DNA of 64,000 nucleotides from Rhyacophila brunnea (lineage: Eukaryota > Arthropoda > Insecta > Trichoptera > Rhyacophilidae): NCBI GenBank assembly GCA_022495005.1, contig JAGYXB010001614.1, positions 62,001 through 126,000 of the forward strand, read 5' to 3'. Positions 22,501 through 34,375 of the stretch are shown here, one piece after another. The translations under genes and the position numbers were made by a program. Each line of letters opens with the position of its first letter. Positions within the stretch are counted from its first letter, which is position 1. The notes below the pieces were generated by a model. The model saw only the letters and a list, made by a program, of their open reading frames with translations, was not told the origin of the DNA and ran no database searches.

Positions 22501-22908
22501 ATCCAAATCATCCCTTTCCACCCTCCATATAGGTACCAAACTAGAAGACTCCAACCTTCGCACTGGATTATCCAGTTCTTCACCGGCCATGACAACTTCG
22601 CCGCCAGATTCCAGGAGTTTGGCTTGATAGTAGATGGGCCGGATTGTACCTGCGGGTATGACCACCAAGATGTTGAACACATCCTCTGGAATTACCCGCT
22701 TATGGAACTCGAACGAGCGGAGCTGTTTGCCAGGGTCCGTCCTCACACGGGCCTAATTGGACATCGAGATCTGATAGCAACCGAGGCCAACTTTGAGGCA
22801 TTCGAGAAATTTGCAGCATCGTATGGGAAGCGTGATAGTCCCGACTCCTCTGTAGACTCATCCATTTCAATTCGTGACACTCAGTATGCGGGTACACAGG
22901 GCTTTTAA
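22501..22908 (+). pseudogene. R1/I-group LINE, RNase-H end and zinc-knuckle tail of ORF2
   Basis: An open frame reads HWIIQFFTGHDNFAARFQEF, then GLIVDGPDCTCGYDHQDVEH and ILWNYPLMELERAELF, and ends at a stop at 22906-22908. TGH....F...F.LGL followed by C.C......H.LW.CP is the standard C-terminus of RNase-H-bearing non-LTR elements. Here the last Cys is Tyr (NYP in place of ECP). Upstream codons before about 22501 are broken by stops. It shares its layout with 49923-50336. Confidence 0.8.
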
Positions 22909-23140
22909 CGTCAGCGGACAGCAGAGCAAGTCCAAAAACAAAAAAAAATCTTTCTTAGCTTTCTTCTTTAAGCACTACGGTGCATGGTTGCAACATCAGT
23001 CCCGTGCGGCTCCGTCTCGGGACGGAATGAATACTTAAAATCACTTCTTTCAGACATGTTTAAAGTGCTATGAAAGCGGCCGTGCATATCCATGGCTGTG
23101 CATATATGACGGGTGGTGGTGGGAACTTTAACGTAGTCCA
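22909..23140 (+). mobile_element. 3' UTR of the R1/I-like LINE
   Basis: Stretches around CTTTAAGCACTACGGTGCAT, TTCAGACATGTTTA and ATGACGGGTGGTGG recur at 43470-43690, and the last block recurs after the ORF at 49923-50336. It marks the same LINE family. Confidence 0.6.
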
Positions 23141-23477
23141 CTAAAAAGTGCCGACAAATACATTAATATATTTTAACGAAATATTTAATCGAAAATATTC
23201 ATTAGCTGTGAACAGGTTACCGCATTGCATTCAAAGATCATTTATTAAGTCGCACTACCATCGTAACTCACTATTCAGTGCCTCATCTTGACTATATAAT
23301 ATACAGTCTTTAAAAGCACCATAGATGACGCTCGTCTACGAATCAGAACCATACGTACACAACGAGTAGTTTAATTAAATGACGTAATAATATTTTCTTT
23401 TACTGCATACGAAAATATTCCGTTATAAAAAAAATCCTACATAGAATAAAATGCAAATGTATATAATTCATTATGAG

Positions 23478-23811
23478 AGAAATAAGCTTAAGCTGATACT
23501 GAGGATAAGAACAGGACACACAATGGGTAAAAGATTTGATATTAATCCTCATAGGAAGAAGCGATTCGCAGCTCTACGATAAATGTGATGTTTTGGAAGA
23601 CATTGTACATACAGCAGTACAATGCCTTAAATATGAACGACACAGAGTACAGCTGCGAATTGCGGATATCTTTATGAATGTCGACGAATTGAAAGGTGCC
23701 CTGGCCCTGGATAGGACGAAAGAGCATATCAGAATTGTAAAGTTCTTTAACAGAATTGGAACAGAAGACCTGATAGGCGGGTCGTCCTCTAGATTAGAAG
23801 AGGCGACATGA
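23478..23811 (+). pseudogene. RNase-H LINE ORF2 C-terminus, copy 1 (frameshifted)
   Basis: NKLKLILRIRTGHTMGKRF is followed by a frameshift near 23535. The tail continues as GRSDSQLYDKCDVLEDIVHT and AVQCLKYERHRVQLRIADIF. The RxRTGH block and the C....L.D..H......C pattern are the end of a LINE ORF2 with RNase H. It runs to a stop at 23809-23811. The downstream part through GCGACATGACAGCGAGTCGC matches the complement of 45330-45352, so the 3' UTR is shared with the copy at 45374-45932. Confidence 0.8.
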
Positions 23812-23899
23812 CAGCGAGTCGCAGTCAAAGCCTTGGTAAAATCATAAAATAAAATCATTATTATCAAATTTAATACTATCACAAATTTATTACTATAAA

Positions 23900-26170
23900 A
23901 TCTTTGAACCTCGTGTAATTTATTAGTTTTTTGTACATTATTATTAGTTAAGAATTCAAAATTATATACTTACTAAAATAGGCAATAAATAAAATACAAT
24001 AATGTGTTAATTTACTTTCCGAAAACCAATTTTCACTCTACACTTTCTTATAGCTTTGGGCAAATTATTAATTACCAGTCAGCTTTTGTTTTGTGAGACC
24101 TTTTTGTTATTCAATCTTTTATTTTCAAGGCTATGTTCCTCTGTCCGTAATAATAGTAAATTAATTATACTTAATTGGCATTATTTCACTTATAATCATC
24201 AAATATTAATTACTTGTTGTATGTTCATTATATTGGACGCTATCGTGTATATTAAATTAGAATATTATTATATTATTTTATCGTGTAGTATTTTTATCAT
24301 TTTTTACTCAATAACGTTTTTCTAATTGCAAAAATGAATGTTTCTATATAAATATGAAACCGTGGATCGCGGATACGAACGGTCAAAATGGGTGTTGTTA
24401 TTTTAATTTTAATTTCATCCAGTCAAGGACCAAAGGGGACAGGCAAATGGGAACAAATATTCCTCTTTTAAAAGTATTCAGCAATTACAATGAAACCCCA
24501 CTTACTACCAGTGGCGAAAGCTCCATACTAAGCGATTATTTAAATCGTACCTTCTATTTTCAAGTATTTAATTTAAATAATTAAACATCTTTATTGTCTA
24601 GGACTATGTAATATAATAAAAATATTGAGTGTCATCTATCGTCAGAATTTAGAAGTAGAGCGTTTAGTTTAGTCAAGTTTTGATTAAAAAATAAATGACG
24701 GAAGGTCAAGACGTGAGTGCTATTTTTAGAATTATATAATCATCGCCGTTATTTCTACCGCGATTCCGTCGCCAACTTCATACATGTCTGCATACTTGTT
24801 CCAGATTTATAAGCGCTACAGAACAAGCTTACACTCTATGTTGATTTGTTTATTGTCGATGACTATCTTTTTAAGCAAATAATAAATAATAAGGATGATT
24901 AAAAAAAAATAACTATTGTGTTCAATCACATATACTTTATAAATTGTTATTAAAAATAAATATTGTCTTTCGTGATTATTATTTAGGTAACTTCAGTTAT
25001 AGACAAACATAACATGCTGTTCACAGTTCATGTCATATTAACATTTTAAAGACGGTGATAAAGTTTTATTTTATACTACAAAATTTAGTGTATTACTGTA
25101 TTTTGAATGTGGATAAATATAATTATCTCATATTGTACCGAAATCATGCGTCCGTGCTTTCAATATATGTATAAGTATTTATTAAATTGTCTAGTATTCC
25201 AATTGAAATTGAAAATTGTTGTGCGGTCATTCCCGAATTTGACGTTTCTTCAAAAATCAAAAATTATCAAAGCTTGACCTTCCAAGGGTTCATTTAAATT
25301 TGAATACAGCAAAAAAAACTTATATTAGACTTTTTTAAAACAATTTATATGATAAACATTCATTTTTAACTGGCAGTTATATATTTAAACAAACTTTTTT
25401 GTTGGTCATGCGTATTGTTTGCTTAGGAAAAGTCTGCGTGGAATTCTACTGGCATAAGTTATTTAAATAATTTGACAAATTCAGCGGTGAAACATATTAC
25501 CAGTGTGTCGTTGTCCTTAGTGTGCACCTATTCATCAGTAGTAATATCGTAAGTATTATTTTCGTATTTCCCGTAAGTTACCTGACATGTGTGCTCTTTT
25601 TCTCTGATCTCCACAGCTTACCTTTTTCCAAAAGTCACTTTTTGCCACTGCTTAATACTAAGTAAATTCTACTGTTTAATAGTTTGATATAATACAAAGC
25701 AATAATTATTAAGATTAATTATATTTCTATTAACTTATTTAATGATATTTTCCTCAACAATAATAATTAAGGGTTAGTGTTGTTAAAACCTGTTAATTAC
25801 CTTACAATTTCTCATCATTGAATTGAATTTCTAAATATTTTATTATTTACTTTATGCAGCTAAAATACTTAAATGTGATGTTTTCTAGCTAGATAAATTC
25901 ATGTAATTTATTTTGGGACAGAGAATTCTTAGTATAAATATCTGTATTTTGTAGGTATATTCTTTACGAGTTGACAACATCTCATTGAAGCGGACGAAAC
26001 CGGTCCTGATTAATGTTAAAATAAGTAGAAATAATATTACACAATAACAGTGTCATTTAATAATTATTATTAGTAGATAATTATAAATGGCAGACAGAAA
26101 AATAAAACTACCTAGAAGTTATCAAAATGAATGAAAAATACGAAGTCGGTTCAGAAATAATATAAAACAT
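23900..26170. other. AT-rich sequence without identified features
   Basis: I find no gene or named repeat in this 2.3 kb. A GACGAAACCGGTCC motif at about 25991-26004 resembles the 3' half of a hammerhead core but lacks the first half. Open frames at 24056-24325 and 24354-24584 have no motif. Confidence 0.5.
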
Positions 26171-26171
26171 A

Positions 26172-27238
26172 GTAACTGATTCAATTCAATTCAATTTATT
26201 TATTTTTAACATATTGTGGACATTACAAATTATAAGTTTAAGATGTTCACAACATGACATTTATAAACAAAGAAATATAAAACAGTATTACATAAAAAAG
26301 AGATAGATCAGAATAGACATATTATATAGTAAGTTATTAAAAAGTAGAAATGTGTACATACAAAAAATATAAATTAGATAGGCACAAGGAAGTACACCGT
26401 ATGATTTAAGCAGACCCTATTTTAAGTATTTATAAAACAACGTCCACCTATACTCATCCTCACGTAGGTGGAATATATCAACACCCGAAGATATTTCGTT
26501 GAACATAGTTATCGCCCTCCCAATTGGCATTACCAGTGGCATGTTGGTTCTGCACCTTGGGAGAATAAACAACTGATGCTCTCTATTTCTAAGATAGTTA
26601 TCAGGGACACACAGGTCAACACTGCCCAGAATGGCAGAGTTCTCATTTATACCTTGTATAAGTCGAAAAAAATGCGTAGCTAAATAAAAATTTCTTCTAA
26701 ATTGCAGACTGCAGTATGTAAGCATGCCTAAGAGAAAGTCAGTTGGATAAAGCCACGGATAGTATCCATACAACCTCAAGTAAAGGAGTCTCAAGAATTT
26801 CTTCTGTATCCTCTCCACCATAAGGCCATACTTCAACTGATGCAGTGCCCAAACAATAGACCCACTCTCAAGTCTGCTTTGAACTAAAGAATTTAATAAA
26901 AGTTTTAATACCGTCACATCCGAAAAGACCCGGGAAGTACGCATGACGAAGCCCAACATTTTAAGTGCCTTGTTACAAATGGTAATTATATGGCTAATAA
27001 ATGTCAGATTACTCTCAAACGTAATTCCAAGATCCCTTACAGATGATATTCGTGACAGAACTCTGCCATGCATCGAGTATTGGAAAAACAACACTTTTGA
27101 GGCTCTGGTAAACGACAAAAGATTGCATTTATCAATATTGGATTCTAGTTTGTTACGCCTGCCCCAATCTAATATATTATCTATATCAAGTTGGAGCTGA
27201 CAACAATCGTCCAAGGTGACAACTGATGAATATAACCG
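26172..27238 (-). mobile_element. Jockey-like LINE, 5'-truncated, with 3' UTR
   Basis: This is the insertion as a whole. On the minus strand it starts abruptly inside the RT domain at about 27238 and ends with the 3' UTR at about 26172 (tail AAATAAATTGAATTGAATTG). Two more 3' ends of the family lie at 14452-14742 and 44107-44546. Start-site truncation with an intact 3' end is the signature of target-primed reverse transcription. Confidence 0.85.
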
Positions 27239-27340
27239 ATAGTACAATCGGGTTAATACTATTTTATTAACAAAAATACAGCTTAATTTAGTTAATGAAC
27301 TAAAACCAAGAAAAATATACAAACTTTGAAAACATCTCAT
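26417..27340 (-). CDS. Jockey-like reverse transcriptase C-terminal part, intact 307-codon frame
   Basis: The protein is the C-terminal part of a LINE ORF2. Residues from about 36 on read LYSSVVTLDDCCQLQLDIDN and then ILDWGRRNKLESNIDKC, the region just after the FADD catalytic box of Jockey-group RTs. RDLGITFESNLTFISHI lies near residue 105. The conserved tail has LVQSRLESGSIVWALHQ and RIQKKFLRLLYLR, and ends with DIFHLREDEYRWTLFYKYLK. The catalytic FADD box itself is absent. The first 35 codons (about 27239-27340) look like flanking DNA read in frame, so the ATG at 27340 is probably not a natural start. There are no stops or shifts in about 270 LINE codons, which suggests a recent insertion. 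It cannot encode an active RT. Confidence 0.85.
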   Translation of the reverse strand: MRCFQSLYIFLGFSSLTKLSCIFVNKIVLTRLYYRLYSSVVTLDDCCQLQLDIDNILDWGRRNKLESNIDKCNLLSFTRASKVLFFQYSMHGRVLSRISSVRDLGITFESNLTFISHIITICNKALKMLGFVMRTSRVFSDVTVLKLLLNSLVQSRLESGSIVWALHQLKYGLMVERIQKKFLRLLYLRLYGYYPWLYPTDFLLGMLTYCSLQFRRNFYLATHFFRLIQGINENSAILGSVDLCVPDNYLRNREHQLFILPRCRTNMPLVMPIGRAITMFNEISSGVDIFHLREDEYRWTLFYKYLK

Positions 27341-27381
27341 ACGTATAATACTTAATTACGACGATTTAGCTTAAATTTATA

Positions 27382-27545
27382 AAGCACACTGCCACGAATC
27401 CAGCAGTTACGAGTTAAAGTCCCGTCGGGTGTCGTATTTTTTTGAAATATTTTTTATATGGATGTGAACGTATGTTCTATATAATAATATAGAATGTTAC
27501 ATTCTCAAATCTAATGAATTATACGTTGAATAAAAGGAGTGGTTT
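27382..27545 (+). repeat. SINE-C copy (forward)
   Basis: It starts within the tRNA-like head (GCCACGAATCCAGCAGTTAC), has GAGTTAAAGTCCCGTCGGG and TGTCGTATTTTTTTG, and ends GAATGTTACATTCTC then TTGAATAAAAGG. The 5' half of the head is decayed. Confidence 0.65.
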
Positions 27546-28740
27546 ATCAATATAAATAGTTTTAAAAAATGAAATGGAGTTAAATGAATTTGAAAGTAAT
27601 ACTCTTAAGTTTACTCAAAATATTATTAGAGTTCGAAATTTAAAAGTTATTAAAAGAAAACATTTTATCAGGTTCACCACACGAAATAAACATTCTAATA
27701 CGCTGGTAAGCTGAGCGTAAGGTGCATAAGGTGGCATAAACAAAAACATAGGAAGCTTTGCCGTTTTTATTAGCTGAACAATAAATTATCATCGAATGGG
27801 CAACGCCGGGTGGCTGTAGGTCATAGATCAAGTGGTTACAGACCAAGCGAACGATTCCGTTAACCCGATTCACTCATTTTCATCATATTTATGAAATTTA
27901 TTATGTGAACTGGGTGATATAAGAGACCACAATGTGCGAATGAAATTTGATTAATCGACTGTTAAATTCACCAGAGATTGCTTTACTCGTAATAAAAAAT
28001 ATGGTGTCGGTATGATTTTTCACTAAATAAATGAGTCATGTGTTTCAAAAGATGATAACTCTTATAACTTTATAGTTTCGAGGAAAAGCGAAAAAGAAAA
28101 CCTCTGCGGGTATTATGTAGGTAATAAATATTATAAACAATGTAATGTAGTAATTGAAAGTTATTCTTATTAAAAATGTTTGTTTAAAATTAATGACAAA
28201 CCTTCAAATTGGATGCGCATGAACGATTAATTAATTATATAGCTACATAGCATAATATACTGTTTTTGCCATCATTCTAGTGATTATTATAATTAGTTAG
28301 AGTGGATTTAACACCTTTTGCTTTAAATTTTGAGGCCGAGTTAACATTGTTTGAAAATAACTTTAATTTTTCATATAAATAGCCAAGCTATTGCAGGTAT
28401 TATATTGACTACTAACTATTATTTAACGAAAAAAATCAATACTTAGGAATGCGGCAGACAATATTATAGTCATCAAAGATCAATTATTTTTATAATTTTT
28501 GTATGTTAATACTTTGGACGCTGAAGACGCACATGCGCGTAATTGCCAGGCGGCCGATCGATGTAATTAACGTGCATTTTAAAGGGGGCAATTAAAATCT
28601 CATTATATAGTTAGCAGCGAATGCGTTAATGTTTTTTCGCTGTCCAGGTGAATAAAGCATGTTTTTTGAGTATGCCTAAAATACCTAAATGAAAGACTCA
28701 ATTATGATAATAAAATATTTTATATCATAGTATAACGCCG
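27546..28740. other. AT-rich sequence with one low-copy patch
   Basis: No gene is called. A less AT-rich patch at 28515-28665 (with CATGCGCGTAATTGCCAGG and homeodomain-type TAATTAA) is unique in the window and could be regulatory. The rest shows nothing. Confidence 0.4.
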
Positions 28741-28957
28741 TTACTCTCGTGGTGCAGTTCATAAGGCGCTTGCCTTCCACCCGAGAGTTCCTGGGTTCGA
28801 TTCCCGGTCAGGACACACAATATTTATGTGTTTTTCTCAAAGCCTGGGTATTGGTGATTGTTCAAAATTACTAACAACCACCTTGTACGAAAAAGCAAGG
28901 ACATGGTTATTAATAATTCTAAAAAAAAAGTCATTACCTTGGATACTGACTTACAGT
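28741..28957 (+). repeat. SINE-B copy (forward)
   Basis: The tRNA-like head starts CTCTCGTGGTGCAGTTCATA and has B box GGTTCGATTCCC at 28795-28806. The anticodon-arm region CTTGCCTTCCACCCGAG has a possible TCC anticodon, but the acceptor ends do not pair well, so I class it as a SINE rather than tRNA-Gly. The body has TTATGTGTTTTTCTCAAAGC, as at 12131. Confidence 0.65.
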
Positions 28958-30891
28958 GTCTCGACTAGGGATTCCAATCCCGGGATCCCGGGATCCCGAG
29001 CTATTTTCGATACCTATGAATCCCGGGATTGATAAACATAATCCCGTGATTTCGGGATTGATTTTTTTTATCAACTTTTATGGAAAATAAAATAAAAGCA
29101 AAAATATAACAGAAAAAATACTTTTAATAAAAAATAACTACACTAGAAATAAACTGAGTTTGAATGAAGTTTCATTTATACCCATGTGTAGGTAGCCGAT
29201 TCATTTTATTTTTTCACATGCATTATTAAAAATGAGAAAGATTGGAAAAAAACAATTCTTCACACTTTTAACAAAGTAATTCCACCATGATATCATAGTC
29301 CGACTGTGGAAAGGCAAAAGGATTTAACCCTCACTTTTTGCAAAATAGGTTTTATTGAAAAATAGCATTGCACACAACTAAATACACGTTCTGTCTAAAG
29401 GTTGTAAGCTGCAAAATGCCAAATTATTATCAAATTTTAGCTTTTAATTTTTAAAAAAGAAGGGCGTTTGAAATTTGCGTCCAGGTAAAAGGATTTATTC
29501 CACATCAATGACATTATTAGTCATTCAAGTAATCTTTTACGGAAAGGAAAAAGGCGTTATGCATCTTACGTTGCAAATGTATGAAAAAAATGGTAGTTTT
29601 ACTTAACTCTGCCGGCCGAACAGGTAAGTTATGAACCAGAAGGAAGACTTAAGCCACATACATTTCTCGGTCGGTCGTTTGACAGTTAACACGGATTTCG
29701 ACAGTCTTTTCATAAAAAATCATTTAAAGTTAAAGCATTGAGTGAAAATGGTAACAGAACGAAGCAAAATGATTCTTGAAATGTGTGGTGTTAATATGGA
29801 CGCAACAAATAATCCCGACAAGTACTGTTAGTGTTTAAAATTACATCTAGAAGTTTTTATATCACACACGAGAAGAGCCATTGTAAATTCTATCTATATC
29901 GGTATGAAACGGCCTGTTACGACTTATATTGTGTTTTAATTGTCGATTATCGATTAATTGATTTGATGATTTCATAATATCTGAGAAAAGTAATACAATA
30001 TTTGCTAATTCACTTGCGATTTGCGCACCATGCGATTTATAGGTTATGTCATGTGTCAAAAACACTTCTCAATTGAAATTGTTTTCAATTCGCTTTAATT
30101 TACGATTAATATCATTGTAATAGACTAATATCATTATTATGCACTGTTTTATGTTCATATATTATAGAAATAACATAAATCGCATGTAAAATGTATGTGT
30201 CTAACTCCAAATATGTTAATACCTACCTAATTTTTAGTCAGGTAAAATGACTTAACCCTCATTTTTATTAGTTTTTCTTCAATAACTTCATTATTTAATT
30301 ATAGATTGGGGAAAAAAAACACCAAATTATTAATCATCATGCACTTCAAGTTTGTGTCTATTTTATATTTAGACTTTGGCCCAAAATCATTATTAAAACG
30401 TTTTTTGTGCCTCCTGTAAAATTTGATTAGTGTGGATTAACTCCTTTTGCCTTTCCACAGTCGAATTACGTTTTACGGCAGTTTCATATTTGGCTGACTA
30501 ATTAGAATTATGAAGCGGAAAGGCCATAAGTACGCCATGATTATTTGCTTTACTATTTTAAATCTCGCTAATCCATTCATTATGTCTTTACTATCAGAAA
30601 CAGCAATCTCATAATAAATTCACATTATTATTTATATTACAATATTATTTACATTTACTCCATTAAACTTGTGTATTTCCAAGATTGAACGTATACAATA
30701 TTAACAATAAATGTCTTAAATAGAATAAATTATACTAAATTTATTTTTGACCGATTTTATCAATGTTATTTGTAAATATAAAAAAATTATATTAACAATG
30801 GAAAAAAATGCCAATCCCGGGATTGTCAAATTGTAATCCCGAAATCCCGGGATCAGAATTTTGGCTCGGGATTGGATTCCCTAGTCTCGAC
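28958..30891 (+). mobile_element. hAT-type non-autonomous element, copy 2 (1918 bp), 8-bp TSD, with nested insert
   Basis: The element spans 28966-30883 with TIRs TAGGGATTCCAATCCC / GGGATTGGATTCCCTA. Flanking duplications are exact: GTCTCGAC at 28958-28965 and 30884-30891. Its outer parts match copy 1 (111-779) in reverse, including GTAATTCCACCATGAT and TACGGCAGTTTCATATTTGG. The middle is taken up by another element (29301-30463). No hAT transposase frame is present. Confidence 0.9.
29301..30463 (+). mobile_element. Nested MITE-like element (about 1.16 kb) inside the hAT element
   Basis: Inverted ends CGACTGTGGAAAGGCAAAAG and its complement (CTTTTGCCTTTCCACAGTCG) bound the segment. Comparison with copy 1 of the host element, which runs uninterrupted through the equivalent site, confirms the insertion. 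A reversed relative lies at 52746-53499. The TSD is unclear. A 27-codon ATG frame lies at 29748-29828 (a run beginning MVTERSKMILEMCG) in good start context, and CAGGTAAGT at about 29618 looks like a splice donor. Both are unexplained. Confidence 0.75.
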
Positions 30892-31590
30892 GTAAATTGG
30901 AACTGGAACGCTTTGTGAAATTAAGTCAATTTACAGTTTCAAAGTAGGTAACCTCCATTTTTACTTGTTTTTATGTTTTTCATGATTCTCATTCTGTAAG
31001 TACTTTTTCAACGTATTTATAATATTAATAAAATAATAAATCCGGCTCACTTTGTTAGTTAAATAGAATTATTACAAATTCGTTCATATTCATCAGCCGC
31101 CAGTTTATATACTTTACGACTAATTTTAAACATTGTATTTTAGTAATTTAAATGATGTTGAAGATATTTTATTTCGCTATTACTAATTGTTTACTAATAT
31201 ATTTGTAAAAATAAAATATTATATTTGCAGTTCAAAATATGCTTGATGGTTTTTTGCATTTATTTCAAAATGGAAGAATATGGGGGTTATCGACTTTGAA
31301 ACTATAGTTTCAAACTATGGGCACTTATTGTAATGAATACTTTATATTTCATTAAAATAAAATATGTGTTGTTTTTCTATGTTGCAATATTTAAGCAGAT
31401 AAAAAACGAACCCCTTAGTATAATTTGACACCAATGCTGTAAAGATATGAATGGGGAATGGTAATAATAGATACCTCCCTTATTAGTCATTAGTAATGTT
31501 TTAACCACAATCGTCAATATGTATCTGTTTATCTGAAACAATTATGATTCACTAACAAATATGCTATGGGACTAAATATGAATAAAAAAT
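30892..31590. other. AT-rich sequence without identified features
   Basis: No gene or named repeat is seen. Confidence 0.5.
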
Positions 31591-31599
31591 AAACAAAAT

Positions 31600-31860
31600 T
31601 AATAGCATTTAAACACGAGTGTGGTAACGGAATCTCTTTGTCCAGTGGCAGCGGTCACGGGTGCCGAGTAGAGGAGCCGAACTGCGGGGAAAGATACGTC
31701 GGTGAAAGACTTATTGCTCCGGCAGCACTTCTTGACACAAAAGATAAACACCGCGACCTCAATGCTCCTCCCCGTTGTTACACGCTGCTGCGCCCCTGCA
31801 AACAATAAGTCGAGCTTTTTTGCAACAAGGAGCGAGCTTAAATTTTAAGCTCCTCTTTTC
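31600..31860. other. GC-richer low-copy island
   Basis: This patch is much richer in GC and CpG than its surroundings and unique in the window. It contains GTCACGGGTGCCGAG and ACGCTGCTGCGCCCCTGC. At its right edge is the near-palindrome GAGCTTAAATTTTAAGCTC (about 31834-31852). A minus frame of 68 codons (31599-31805) is open but without motifs. A regulatory island or old exon are both possible. Confidence 0.35.
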
Positions 31861-32732
31861 TCTGATGTTGGCTTTTCGCTATAAGATGTAACGGATAATA
31901 TCGTGATGATTGCTTTTGGTAAATTGCTACATTTTTGTATTAACGAAATAAGTATTTAAATTCATCTTAATTGGATTATAATTATTACTCTTCAATCATT
32001 TAAGACAACCCCCTATTTATAGATTATAGAATTTGCAAAGTAAATAAAGTACCAGAGAGAGCACAACGCATTGTTTTTGATAATTTACAATTTCAACTGT
32101 ATTAATTAATATGTATCTGAAAACGTTAATAAGATTTTTTTATTCAAAAGTCAAAGATAAACTTGCAATTGTAAAAAAATGTGAATTTGTCACATATTTG
32201 GTACATAGGTTACGTTATTATTACATTATTTTTATGGTTATATTTATTTTTTAAATTTAGTTAATTAAGTTTTTATTTTTAACAGTTTATATTTTTGACT
32301 AATTCATAGTTTTAATATTTTTTATATTTATTTTAAAAAACATCCTTTTTTATAAAAAATATAAATGTGTATAACTTGAAATCCTTTTTTGGTAGAGTGT
32401 CTCGGGAAAAAAATGTTAACTTAACTCATTACGTGCGTCCAACGCAACTATTGCGTTGCCATTACCTGGCCATTAGATATAATTAGCATGTTATTTAAAT
32501 GTTGTAATTATTTAGTAATTAACAGGTTCGCAGTGAATGCGGTTATATTAGTTATATTATCACGCTCTAGTATTGTAGTATAAGGTACTCATACTTGATA
32601 AAGCTCACCATTTGAGCGATATTTTTGTCTTTAGCCAATATTATGAATAGTGCATACAATCAATATAAATTATCATTAATTACCATTGAATCTCTTAAAA
32701 ATTAAACATTTCTTTATTTTATATACCTATTT
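31861..32732. other. AT-rich sequence without identified features
   Basis: No gene is seen. A short unique patch at 32425-32545 is less AT-rich (CGTCCAACGCAACTATTGCG) and includes TAATTA-type homeodomain motifs. Confidence 0.4.
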
Positions 32733-32943
32733 ATTTTTCCGACCATGCCCGATCCTAATAAGATCATATGGGCCTCCACAGAGTGGAGGTTTGTATTAAC
32801 ATATTTTATATTTTTACGAGAAATGGATGTCAGCCACTTGCTCGACCTATTAGGTCCATACTCTCAATCATACACAAATTGAACAAACAACAACAGGATT
32901 AGAACCTGGGACCCACGACGCTGTGCGGCGCGGCTATCGTGGA
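32733..32943 (-). repeat. SINE-A copy (reverse)
   Basis: It carries the complement of the whole body (TTTTTCCGACCATGCCCGAT, CCTCCACAGAGTGGAGG, TCAGCCACTTGCTCGACC), and the head ends at GCGCGGCTATCG. The B box on this strand is partly changed (GGATTAGAACC). Confidence 0.8.
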
Positions 32944-34257
32944 GATATATATTAGAGTAGTTTTCACGTGTGTGAAATACATAACATTATTATGTTCATA
33001 GTGTTGTCTATGATCATTTTGCAATATAAATAGTTTTTTTATAAATTCAATGATACAAAATATTATTGAAATTTAATCATAATTCAGTGTATGTGTTTTT
33101 ATTTAAAAACGAATAAAGTATCTATTTCCCGATAAAAACATTTACCCTCGAAAACATAGGACAGTATACTTTCCACTCATCATATAAAACCTTCACGTAC
33201 TTTTCTTTCTTTTGTTCTCAAACACCTCCCAAAATACATTTAAAAAAAGAACACCTGACACCGACCAAATAATAGACAGGGCGAGAAGCGTTTTGCCAAA
33301 CCGCAAACACACAAAACAGTGCTCTGTAGCGAGTATACAATATGCGCTGTTTATAAATATATCTGTCCATGAATTTTGGATGCCACAATGGCTATTAAAT
33401 ACAGAAATATGTGTGTAGATATCCTTATTGAGATATTTATGCAGACATTTTTGAATAGTTAATATTTTAAAATATTCATAATGTATTAATTACTTATTTG
33501 GATTAAATTACATATTTAATGATGTTGGTAGATTATAATATTATCACTATAAATTCATTACAAAACCAAACAAATAGTGCATCATTTTAATTTCAGCCAC
33601 TCTATTTCTCCTTACTCTCTCCACTTGTCTTGGTCTTTCGTGTGTTTCTTTATCTCGCTTTTCTAACAAGCTGATTATCAATTATATCGAGCCATATAAA
33701 CATATATTATTAAAAAATATATAATATAAGTATCTTTTTCTGCACACTAATTATTACATTGTATATTTTTTTTTTTATTTATATTTGCTCATTGAGTACA
33801 AAATCTACATAATATCATACATTTGTATTCAATTATATAAAACATCCATAGCTTAAAGTAGAGAATATTTATTTTGTATAAGAGTATTGATAACTTTTTA
33901 GTAATTGATGCAATCATCCGTATACTTATTAGAAATATTGTCGCTGTTATCAAACTGTTGAAAAAATACATATTTATAGCCCATGTAAAATTCAAATAAT
34001 CATTTAATATATTATTATTATTCTATAACACATAACACAGTAACAATCAAAGTATTGAGAATATTAAACTTTTCGGTTCATATTGAATTGATGTATTGGA
34101 ATAAAGAGGTGTAATGCATCTGTCACAACCACAAAGTCTATGAGGAGTTGGGATCCATAATGTAAAAATTTCCCGACTAAGATAATATATTCATGTCTAA
34201 TGACTGCTCTTGGATTGATCAGCTTATAATGTTTTTGTCCCGAATCTGTCTGGATAG
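32944..34257. other. AT-rich sequence without identified features
   Basis: No gene, RNA or repeat is recognised. Confidence 0.5.
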
Positions 34258-34375
34258 ACCAGTGCTTGAAATGGACCGGAATGCGCCGGAATGCAGCTCC
34301 TATTTGTGGAATTCCCGTAATTATCGCTCCGCCTCATGGAAAAATTTTATATTCCATTCCGGTTCGTGATTTAGT
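34258..34375 (+). mobile_element. hAT-like terminal fragment, copy 2
   Basis: It begins CCAGTGCTTGAAATGGACCG, continues GAATGCGCCGGAATGC and CTCCGCCTCATGGAAAAAT, and matches 19540-19640. The CAGTGCTTGAAA start fits a hAT terminus. Confidence 0.45.

Noticed and set aside
22450..22897. Minus-strand frames of 65-98 codons
   Set aside because: Antisense to the R1/I-like LINE tail at 22501-22908.
25985..26010. Fourth hammerhead copy (GACGAAACCGGTCC)
   Set aside because: There is no CUGANGA box or helix II at the needed distance upstream. A similar GTCGAAACCGGTT at about 37862 also lacks it.
28741..28815. tRNA-Gly-like gene
   Set aside because: Acceptor ends do not pair, and the downstream body is shared with 12131-12291, so it is a SINE.
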